A stretch of 31,255 bases of DNA, taken from the IMG/VR virus record IMGVR_UViG_3300031140_000023, positions 1-31,255 of that record; one strand, 5' to 3'. The stretch is from a virus. Below are positions 13,143 to 20,300 of this stretch, in pieces. The first letter of the stretch is position 1, and each line of letters opens with the position of its first letter. The translations under genes were made by a program, and so were the position numbers. The notes under the pieces are model-generated. The model was not told the DNA's origin. It saw only the letters and a list, made by a program, of their open reading frames with translations, and did no database searches.

Positions 13143-14660
13143 ACGCTTGACAATCTTTCTGATGTGTCCTGACTCAGTAATGCGCAGCCAGAACACAGGC
13201 GAACACAACCTCAACACTAGAGCATGACCCTCTTTGAATGTCTTGGCTGCATGTATCGCCTTGAATCGCCCCTCGCTCCTAGGCGCTTGTGAGGCGATAC
13301 GTGATTTTAGAATAGCTAGATGGTCGATGAAGGTCTCGCAATCTTCGATCTCTTGGCTATCCATCTCACGTTTATACTCCCGCAGCTTGTCCCACATATG
13401 CGCCCCGATATACGCATACAGATCACCGGGATACAGGCGCGGTACTAGGTTCACATGCTCGGCTGTCTCCGCATCTCTTGATAGCGCTGAAAGATGCTGA
13501 AGACCATTGGTGCTACCGTCGATAAATATCACGACGGTTGATTCAAAGTCGTAGTCTTGATTGCGTCCCCAGTATCGCATGAAGTGTCGAAGCTCCATAC
13601 AGTACAGCATAAATTGCCAGGGTGAGTCAGCATTCATCCAATCCTTGTTTATCTTTGGCGACTCAGCAAAGCCCATGAGCATCCGCAAATGTCGTAGACC
13701 CCATCTGAAGCGTTGCTGCAAAGGTATCTTGTCAGTCGTCCGACTTCCTACCTTGCCTGCCCACTTTGTAGCAATTGCGATTAGCAGCCATCGGAAGCCC
13801 TCTCTGCCTAAGGCTTTGCCCTCAGAACGTCGGAGCAGACCTTTAGCGGTGTCAGCGCCTTGCTCATGCAGGTAAGCGGTGGCAGGGTAGATTCTTGACC
13901 TGAAGTCGTAATAGTACCTGTGATAAAAGATATCCCCTAGAAACTTATCCGCAATTTCATGAATGATCTGATACTCTCTGACCTTGGAAGCCTTCGCCTC
14001 CCTGTCGTAGATTGACCAGATGTCTTTGAACGCCTCTTCGCGATTGTCAAAGGCCCACTGCTGAAGCTGATAGAGTCGGATATCTACCGTCCAGCCCACG
14101 TTTTGGACGCGATTGATACACTTAAAAAGCAGCGGCTGGTTCTCAATAGCAAGACGGTGGAGGACTGCCTTGTCTCCCGTCTTCACCATCACTTCGCCCT
14201 TACTGTTCCAAGCTCTTGTCCAGTTCTCCGCTGGGGAGAGGTGAGGCAAACTCCTGGAGCTTTCGGTGGGAAGGAGACGCCAGAGTGCAGCCAATCCTTC
14301 CGTGTCCACAACCTCAATCAAGTACTTGTTGTGTTTAGAGCCCTCGACAGTGCCAAGCTTCAAGGCGGTAAGACCTACATCCTCTAATGAATATAGAAAA
14401 AAACCGCCTAGCTTTGCTGCTTGTGCTGAATGCTTCTTTACCTCAAACTGGCGCATGAGACCTCGACCTATTGAAGTCGATAGCTCTGCCAGTGGTGCCT
14501 CTTCAGCTTCCCCGTGTGGCGCCCTAGTATACAGGTACGTCACACTAACTAGCGTAGGAATACACTGTTTAAGAGCCCACTCTTTTACGAATGCGATTGA
14601 GGACTTCGGAGGGATCTCCTCGAGTCTAGCGGTCATTGAGGCGACTAGTGCGTCTATCAC
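13143..14660 (-). CDS. T7-like RNA polymerase, exon 1 (N-terminal 506 residues)
   Basis: 506 codons from a GTG at 14660 with AAGGAG nine bases upstream. Recognisable T7-family blocks are YYYDFRSRIYP (about 249-259), TAKGLLRRSEGKALGREGFRWL (about 271-292, read in pieces), motif A FIDGSTNGLQHLSALSRD with catalytic Asp381 (T7 Asp537), and RKIVKR with Lys505 (T7 Lys631). The exon ends after Arg506. Without splicing the frame would add 22 foreign residues and stop at 13074, losing the fingers Tyr and palm His-Asp. Splicing is therefore needed for activity. The gene follows a 51-codon membrane peptide gene and is the first large gene after the terminator at 14948-14989. Confidence 0.93.
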
Positions 14661-14662
14661 AT

Positions 14663-14818
14663 TTAATATCTCCTTAGTAAGTAGATGGTTGCGACCACGG
14701 CGATCAGCACCGTTTGCACTTGTGCTACATGGTATGCTACTGCGAAGAACGTCAGATACAGCATGAACCTGGCTAACACTGTATACACTGCTTTCTCTTT
14801 CTTGTTTAAACGCATCAT
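14663..14818 (-). CDS. small membrane protein
   Basis: 51 residues. After a basic start (RLNKKEK) there are two probable transmembrane helices (VYTVLARFMLYLTFFAVAY and VLIAVVATIYLL) and a basic end (RRY). The start is one of two adjacent ATGs (14818 or 14815); GAGGG lies just before them. The AAGGAG within its last codons serves the RNA polymerase GTG two bases after its stop, so the two are coupled. Role unknown; a holin-like or host-envelope function is possible. Confidence 0.7.
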   Translation of the reverse strand: MMRLNKKEKAVYTVLARFMLYLTFFAVAYHVAQVQTVLIAVVATIYLLRRY

Positions 14819-14869
14819 TCCCTCGGTGAAAAGGGCATGATGTTACTACCCTTTTAAGTTTATAGACAT
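14815..14869 (-). other. two possible leader minigenes
   Basis: ATG at 14869 has AAGGAG seven bases upstream but only seven codons (MSINLKG, stop at 14846). A second seven-codon frame (MPFSPRE) runs 14838-14815 and its stop overlaps the ATG pair of the membrane peptide gene. The first ribosome binding site is strong for such a short frame. They may be leader peptides that couple or throttle translation of the operon, or remnants of a decayed gene. Confidence 0.35.
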
Positions 14870-14947
14870 ATAGATACTCCTTATTTTGGGGGCATTGAGC
14901 CGGACGTGCGCCGGATATGGCGGGTTGCTGCGCTGGCTAAGCGCATG
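14870..14947 (-). promoter_or_regulatory. non-coding leader between terminator and RNA polymerase operon
   Basis: This stretch has no ORF of note. On the minus strand it contains inverted repeats GCGC-(7)-GCGC and CCGG-(7)-CCGG. It follows a strong terminator, so a promoter for the RNA polymerase operon is expected here, but I see neither a convincing host sigma-70 promoter nor a T7-like consensus. Confidence 0.4.
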
Positions 14948-14989
14948 AAAAAAAAAAAGAATAAAAAGAAACCACCCCCGAAGGGGTGG
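14948..14989 (-). terminator. rho-independent terminator
   Basis: Minus strand: CCACCCC-TTCG-GGGGTGG (7-bp stem, UUCG tetraloop, 14989-14972), followed by a T-rich run broken by single other bases down to 14948. It sits ten bases after the stop of the 96-codon membrane protein gene and separates the small-gene block from the RNA polymerase operon. Confidence 0.95.
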
Positions 14990-14998
14990 CTGAAATTG

Positions 14999-15289
14999 TT
15001 ACCTACCTTGACGAATAAGCTTCGCTGAGAGATACACCGCGAGACCAATGCCAAGCGCTTTTACAACGTTTATTGAAAGCTCTGGATCCTTGCCGACATG
15101 CGCTGTGACAGAGGAGAAACAGACAAGCACGAGAAGCCACAAAGCGTAGCGCGTGCCGTTAGCTCTTATATTTCCTGCAACAAAGAGGAGAAGAAAGAAT
15201 GCAACTACTGTGTATCCAATCACATCAGCTACGGGCGCTGATGTTTGCAAGTATATAAGCGCAAAAAGAAACAGAATGGCTTGTATCAT
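14999..15289 (-). CDS. small integral membrane protein
   Basis: 96 residues with about four hydrophobic segments (AILFLFALIYL, VIGYTVVAFFLLLFVAG, YALWLLVLVCFSSV, VVKALGIGLAVYLSA) and a basic C-terminus (KLIRQGR). Its ATG overlaps the upstream stop (ATGA). Size and topology would suit a holin or an exclusion protein, but there is no endolysin in this window and no diagnostic motif. It is the last gene before the terminator. Confidence 0.7.
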   Translation of the reverse strand: MIQAILFLFALIYLQTSAPVADVIGYTVVAFFLLLFVAGNIRANGTRYALWLLVLVCFSSVTAHVGKDPELSINVVKALGIGLAVYLSAKLIRQGR

Positions 15290-15546
15290 GGGATGCAGAC
15301 CGTAACACCTTTACTAGGCCGTCCACTTTTGTAGGATACGCCTGAGGCCTTCGCTTTTGCGTTGAGAAGATCAAAAATTTCTTGATCCCTAGCGGAAAGC
15401 GTCGGCTCTGGAGCATCCTGCTCTGGTGGATCCTGCCATGTCAAACGGCACCTTGCCGTTCTAGCCGCTCTGTTAGAGGCTCTTGCAAACGCCACCAAAC
15501 AAACCAATGCGATAATGATCCCGATCACGAAGTATGCTGTGATCAT
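15286..15546 (-). CDS. single-span membrane protein
   Basis: 86 residues: one N-terminal transmembrane helix (AYFVIGIIIALVCLVAFA, about 4-21), then a basic stretch (RASNRAARTARCR), a Pro/Glu-rich linker and a soluble tail (ARDQEIFDLLNAKAKASGV). The topology suggests an anchored cytoplasmic or periplasmic domain. An inner-membrane spanin-like role is conceivable but the tail is short. Overlaps its neighbours by four bases on both sides, so the three membrane genes form one translational unit. Confidence 0.65.
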   Translation of the reverse strand: MITAYFVIGIIIALVCLVAFARASNRAARTARCRLTWQDPPEQDAPEPTLSARDQEIFDLLNAKAKASGVSYKSGRPSKGVTVCIP

Positions 15547-15650
15547 CGCACCACCTCACGGTTGTCATATTTAATTACAGCAGGTATTGCGTAGCTTAAT
15601 GACACCGCGCTAATCACAAAAGCGATCAGTAAAAATTCTAATGCGAACAT
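15543..15650 (-). CDS. 35-residue membrane peptide
   Basis: Very short frame, but with GGAG six bases before the ATG and a stop overlapping the next ATG (ATGA). One transmembrane helix (LEFLLIAFVISAVSLSYAIPAV) is followed by a charged tail (KYDNREVVR). The bases around its start (GAACGATATGTTC) are the same as at the start of the gene at 16150, suggesting a shared leader. Role unknown. Confidence 0.6.
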   Translation of the reverse strand: MFALEFLLIAFVISAVSLSYAIPAVIKYDNREVVR

Positions 15651-15677
15651 ATCGTTCTCCAATTGTTGTTAATCACA

Positions 15678-15869
15678 CTATTCTACAGTGGCAGGTGCTT
15701 CCTTAGGAGGCAGAGTGCCGTCATGAACAGCCTTTGCCCAGTCTTCCCGCCTTAGTAGCTCGCAGACACCCATTAGCGGATGGCCTATAATATTATGAAC
15801 AGGCCAGTTTCTATATAAGCGATCCACGAGAGCAAGCTTTCTTGTCAGAGCTTGCTCGAGCCGGTTCAT
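15678..15869 (-). CDS. small hypothetical protein
   Basis: 63 residues from the ATG at 15869, preceded by AGAGGTG and overlapping the upstream stop (ATGA). A longer start at 15896 is possible but lies inside the upstream gene. The core NWPVHNIIGHPLMGVCELL resembles a conserved short phage motif (WPVHN-IGHP); the rest is charged. Function unknown. Confidence 0.7.
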   Translation of the reverse strand: MNRLEQALTRKLALVDRLYRNWPVHNIIGHPLMGVCELLRREDWAKAVHDGTLPPKEAPATVE

Positions 15870-16150
15870 GCTACACCTCTTGAAAGACGCGCCCATTTAA
15901 CAGGCGACGACGGTGTAATCTCAATAACACTAAACTTCAAAACCCGACAGTCATTCCCAGCATATGTAACAGTAGCTTCATCACCTGTGACGGTCGCCAC
16001 AGCAGTCTTAGCCAAGCTAGCAAGAGCTGAGTGTTCTCTTACTAGTGCTGCCATGGCTCTTTGTGCTGCTTCGCGGCTATCAAATGGTTCTGTTGATACA
16101 GTTGCTTCTGAGAAAAACCCGTTTGTGACTAATGTCATTATAGTGAACAT
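15866..16150 (-). CDS. small hypothetical protein
   Basis: 94 residues with AAGGGA before the ATG. Strand-helix-strand layout (FTIMTLVTNGFF, an Ala-rich helix DSREAAQRAMAALVREH, then VATVTGDEATVTY and LKFSVIEI), similar to the product of 7254-7622. First gene after the 415-base non-coding region, so likely the first gene of an early or middle transcription unit. Confidence 0.65.
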   Translation of the reverse strand: MFTIMTLVTNGFFSEATVSTEPFDSREAAQRAMAALVREHSALASLAKTAVATVTGDEATVTYAGNDCRVLKFSVIEITPSSPVKWARLSRGVA

Positions 16151-16228
16151 ATCGTTCCCTTTGAAAGATTAAATAGAGTAATATCTCTATCATATAAGAT
16201 ACCATTATTTGCGCAGATGCTTTTGCGG

Positions 16229-16258
16229 AAAAAAGCTACCACCCGAAGATGATAGCTT
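16229..16258 (-). terminator. rho-independent terminator
   Basis: Minus strand AAGCTATCATC-TTCG-GGTGGTAGCTT gives an 11-bp stem (two G.U pairs) with a UUCG loop, directly followed by a run of Ts. It closes the structured non-coding region upstream of the gene at 16150. Confidence 0.92.
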
Positions 16259-16267
16259 GTGTGTTGC

Positions 16268-16285
16268 TGATACTAATTGTAGTAT
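16268..16285 (-). repeat. short inverted repeat
   Basis: GATACTA-CAAT-TAGTATC, a perfect 7-bp palindrome with a four-base spacer, between the two terminator-like hairpins. It could be an operator or one more RNA stem. Confidence 0.5.
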
Positions 16286-16295
16286 CAATAGATCT

Positions 16296-16320
16296 ATAAT
16301 AAAAGAGAACCAAGGCTCTC
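16296..16320 (-). terminator. probable second terminator
   Basis: Minus strand GAGAGC-CTTG-GTTCTC (6-bp stem with one G.U) followed by TTTTATTAT. Weaker than the terminator 40 bases downstream; together they form a tandem pair. Confidence 0.5.
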
Positions 16321-16565
16321 CTTAGGGAATTCCTAATACCCACGGGGCGCCGTAGGGTTAATTCAACGGGCAAACCCCGCAGTGCTTTCATCGAGTTACC
16401 CACTGTCACTTTTTATGACGGCTGAGAGAGTGGCCCTCTGCGCTAAAATTTCGGCTGAGGGGACACTCAGGGGACGCCTCCGAACGCCTCAGACGTGGGA
16501 GTTTTGCTGATGCTCTGCACCCTCCCGCGAAAGTGGCTCACCTCAGAGGTGGCCTCGTACTGTCG
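16321..16565 (-). other. non-coding, hairpin-dense region
   Basis: No ORF on either strand. Successive minus-strand stems can be drawn: CACCTC/GAGGTG; GGGAG...CTCCC with an inner TGC...GCA; CTGAG/CTCAG; AGAG/CTCT; CAGTG/CACTG; CGGGG...CCCCG with an inner CCGT/ACGG; TTAGG/CCTAA. They lead into the tandem terminators. This could be a structured RNA, a processing region, or a replication or packaging site. No tRNA or known riboswitch consensus is visible. Confidence 0.55.
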
Positions 16566-17039
16566 TTAGACCAGAAGCTTAAAGGCGTAATAGCCCCGCC
16601 TTGTCCAACCTTGCTTCTCTAGTATCCTGGTGAGAACAAAGGCAGGGTCATTGTGGCTGGCGGTTGAGGCTACGATCTCCATGCCCAGCTCACAGGCGCG
16701 GTCTTCGATAGCTTCGTGCGCCAAGATAACTGCCTTGACGGCTCTTACGCCTGTGAGATTTGTCATGTAATACATCTGTTGGAATGTCTTGGCCTGGGTG
16801 TGGCCGAGACCGATCTCCTTCGCAAGAAACCAGCCTACCAACTCTTCCCCGAGCCGTATCAGCCTGAAGAATTGCTGGCGCTTGGCGGCCTCTGTCATAA
16901 AGCGGATCGTATAGGCTCTGTCAACAGGCACATCTGGCGAGATGCTGAGGTATAGATCTACACAATCTACAATCTCTTGACACGACTGCGCCTTCTCCAG
17001 CCGGAGTATGTTACGCGGGCACACGATTTCTGAAGGCAT
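16566..17039 (-). CDS. GNAT-like N-acetyltransferase fold protein
   Basis: 157 residues. The order of elements (FFRLIRLGEELVGWFLAKEIG, strand-turn-strand; QMYYMTNLTGVRAVKAVILAHEAIEDRACELG, a long helix; EIVASTASHNDPAFVLTRILEKQGW and a final strand GYYAFKLL) fits the GNAT fold common in phage proteins (quoted in pieces). The usual acetyl-CoA loop (Q/R-x-x-G-x-G/A) is not clear, so enzymatic activity is uncertain. It overlaps the gene upstream and is the last gene before the structured non-coding region. Confidence 0.6.
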   Translation of the reverse strand: MPSEIVCPRNILRLEKAQSCQEIVDCVDLYLSISPDVPVDRAYTIRFMTEAAKRQQFFRLIRLGEELVGWFLAKEIGLGHTQAKTFQQMYYMTNLTGVRAVKAVILAHEAIEDRACELGMEIVASTASHNDPAFVLTRILEKQGWTRRGYYAFKLLV

Positions 17040-17289
17040 CGATCAGCTCCCACAAGTCCTCGCTTCGAAAGTGCCCTGCGGGCCTGCCGGTTGCTGGGTC
17101 GCCTAGCATGAACGTGTTATACTCGGCGCCCATGATGCCTACACTTTCGTAGGTTTGTGGAAACGTCGGCAAGAACACGCCGTCTAGACGCTCGCCATGC
17201 CCTATTGTTATAGTGATGTGGGACCCGATCGAGTGTGTGTAATCGATGATATCTTCTTGCGAGCCTATTACTTGTATCTTTGCTCTCAT
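17011..17289 (-). CDS. small hypothetical protein
   Basis: 92 residues, GAGG eleven bases before the ATG. Beta strands near both ends (AKIQVIGSQEDIIDY, SHITITIGHG) and a C-terminal helix (SEDLWELIDAFRNR). Not recognised. Sits between the tail tip gene and the GNAT-like gene, after a hairpin. Confidence 0.65.
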   Translation of the reverse strand: MRAKIQVIGSQEDIIDYTHSIGSHITITIGHGERLDGVFLPTFPQTYESVGIMGAEYNTFMLGDPATGRPAGHFRSEDLWELIDAFRNRVPA

Positions 17290-17313
17290 GCTGTTAATTC
17301 CTCTTAGTTGGGT

Positions 17314-17335
17314 GAGAGCGCCCTAAGACGCTCTC
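17314..17335 (-). terminator. hairpin after the tail tip gene
   Basis: Minus strand GAGAGCG-(8)-CGCTCTC, a perfect 7-bp stem five bases after the tail gene stop. No U-tract follows, so it may act as a weak terminator, an RNase-processing stem or an mRNA-stabilising end. Confidence 0.5.
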
Positions 17336-17339
17336 CTAC

Positions 17340-20300
17340 TTATTTAGCCCGTAGAGCGGCCACCTCTGCTTCTAGTGCAGTAACCTTGGCGGACAGCTCC
17401 TGTATAGCCTTCACCACAGGTGCTGCTACTCCGTTGTAATCGAAGCCTAGCGTGCCATCTGGGTTGGCTGCTACCAAAGAATCACTCTCAGGGATCAGAT
17501 CTTGGACCTCCTGCGCGATAAAGCCATGTGCTGTAAGGCCCGTACTTGCTAGCAGCTTGTAGGTTCTAGGCCTCAAGCTCTCGACAAAAGCAAGCCCCAG
17601 CACCTCGTCCTCTATATCCTTCTTCAGGCGCCTATCGGAAAAGTGTTGTATACTGACTAGACTGCCACTACCTGCCGTTACCACCGATGAGGCCAGGGCC
17701 CCAGATACCTTGATTGAAAGCGCTTCCCCTGCAGGCTGGGCCGCGCCTGCGTTACACCACACATAACGACACCAGTAATAGGCGAGGGTGCCGCCAAGCC
17801 GCCCCGCGCTGTATGCGGTGGCACTGTTGGTCACCCAGGACTCTAAGCCTGCTAACGTCTGTCCGGAATCAGCTAGCACTTTACCGGTGGTATCGCTGAA
17901 GACGGGGATACCCCATTGGTTAGCTGCGCCGGGGCCTGTCACATCGCCAGTACTCCCGCCGCTTCCAAGATAGTATGAGGGTAACTGCCCCCCGAGCTTC
18001 TCTGCATTGCCCGCCGTGAGGTTTGAGACGGTCTGCGTTGAGATCACGAGGGAGCCATTGACCTCGAGCGCGGTATTCGGTGAGGAGAAGAAGCCGCCTA
18101 TAAAAGTACCGTCTCCCACAACACCTATGCCTACACTATTTCCGACCCCTTTACCTACAACACCTACGTTGTAGCGCGATGAGCCAGCTGTAGCGAGGCC
18201 TAGTACCCCTACTCGTGCATTTGAAGACGACAATGGCGATGTTTGGCCATAACCATACACAGAGTAATCCAGCGCGATGAGGGCCCCCCCGATATTCACA
18301 GTGCTGCCAGCCCCCTGAACACCATAGGCCTTGATATTACCGCTTGTGTCCACACTGCCGGCAATGATTGCGCCTAAGTTAGGAGACATGCCTGACAGTG
18401 TAGTAGGCACGCCGCCTACGCCGCTCCAGTTAGCAGTCCCTGCTGCATTGCTTATCGCAGTGACCTGAGTAGAGGTAGCGCCTACTGTTGCGTTGGCTGC
18501 TATACCCGCCAACTTGCCACCATCGATCGTACTGAGACCTGACAGCGTTGTTGGTCTGCTGACTACGCTTGTCCAGTTAGCAGTCCCTGCTGCATTGCTT
18601 ATCGCAGTGACCTGAGTAGAGGTAGCGCCTACTGTTGCGTTGGCTGCTATACCCGCCAACTTGCCACCATCGATCGTACTGAGACCTGACAGCGTTGTTG
18701 GTCTGCTGACTACGCTTGTCCAGTTAGCAGTCCCTGCTGCATTGCTTATCGCAGTGACCTGAGTAGAGGTAGCGCCTACTGTTGCGTTGGCTGCTATGCC
18801 GCTTAGCTTGGTTGTTTGGGCAGGAGTGGCCCCTACTGTTGCGCCTGTTGCTATGCCTGTCAACTTCGTAGTATCAGCCTTTTCTGCAAGACCGAGGGCA
18901 GCCTTTAACAGCTGCCTTTTATTCAACGTGTCGGTCAGTTGAACGATGAAGCCGGGCAGTGTGTTACCCGCAGTAAGCGTTGTGTTCGTCGATAGACTAG
19001 CATCATTTATAAATGACGGTAATGTCCATGGCACAGACGCCACATTACTCACAGTCCAGGAGGCGGAATGGAGCATTGTAGAGAGCGCTTCAAAACTAGT
19101 CACGTAGGTGGATGCCTGCGTTGTGGTCAAGCCTCGATCATTAAAGGTCTGTACCAGCTTCACCCCTTCATCGACCAAGGACATCCAAGCAGCTCTCAAT
19201 TGCTGCTTCTCCAGCACGGTGATGATGCCGTCGTTCGTTATAGTATCAGTGAACGCCTTGGCAAACGATGCGTTTGAGACAACAGTTGTAGCAGACGTAC
19301 CCGCGATGTCAGCTGTAATATTGCCTGTCGTCCCGGCGAGAGACCAGGTGCCAACGAGGCCTCCACTCACCTCACCATCGGCGGTCACTCTTGTCGCGAC
19401 GATGCCTGCGCTATACGACCTGTCCATGGGAAGGCCATAGAGCACTAATGTCCTGGCGTTACCTGCTGCTGTCCCTGCTATCGGGGACAAGAGGCTAAGG
19501 GCGCCTGGAGTGCCTGGAAGTGCGGCAGACTCGAAGTGGATCACAAAGGTATCAGCCTTCAGAGCCCCTTGCGTGTACGACCAGACCAGCGTGATATCCA
19601 CGCTGCCAACAGCTGAAGTAGCAGTTGAGATTGAGACCAATGCAGGCAGATTTGTAGGTGCGTTGGGATTCCGCAGGTCCGCCGTATCACTGACTGTCGT
19701 TGACACATCTGTAGCAGGAACGCCATCGATGGTACCTGAGACATCCCCCTGAAATACAACCGAAGTGCTTGGCTGATAAGGGTTCTCACCTGCGCCTGCA
19801 GCCGTGACAATAGGAGACGCTATCACGCCGTCGGCGTTCACGTCCTTGTCTACTGCTCTGAACGACCGCACACCTATCGTGTAGTAGTCAGAAGCTGCTA
19901 GCCCAAACCCGATAAAAGCGCGTTTATCCGCAGGTACTTGAAATACAGTCTCTTCTGCGGGGGTGGTGCCGAACACATAGGTTGCGGAGGACGCGCTCTT
20001 AGATGCGTATATCGCGAAACCGTCGATGTCACCCTCTGCACCGCTGTAGCCCCATTCGATACTGATATCTGCAGAGCCATCGCTATTCAACGTGTGATCC
20101 ACTGCGGTCCCATCAGTAAGCAGCACCGGTGCGATTACAGCGCCACCATTACGATCGTTTGCTGTGTTGAAGTTCGTAATCGCATCAGCTATATCGGAAG
20201 CGGGGACACCATTGATGTCTGCCGTTACATTGGCGGGAACACCAATTCGGACCCATGACGTGCCAATTACAAGTGCCCCTTGCTCTCCGCCCGCAGACGT

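Noticed and set aside
9036-14660. RNA polymerase as a naturally split two-subunit enzyme
   Set aside because: The break falls within the fingers helix next to Lys631/Tyr639 equivalents, exon 2 codons before its first ATG (Asn-Val) also match the T7 sequence, and P1 plus a complete group I core are present at the borders.
14870-14947. T7-like or sigma-70 promoter ahead of the RNA polymerase
   Set aside because: Neither a CACTATAG-like late promoter core nor a TTGACA/TATAAT pair with normal spacing is visible on the minus strand.
16321-16565. tRNA, group I intron or known self-cleaving ribozyme in the non-coding region
   Set aside because: No cloverleaf, no group I P7 elements and no hammerhead-type core were found by eye; only a series of simple stems.
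18425-18797. CRISPR array or other spacer-repeat system
   Set aside because: The repeats are 147 bp, directly adjoining with no unique spacers, and in frame within a coding sequence.
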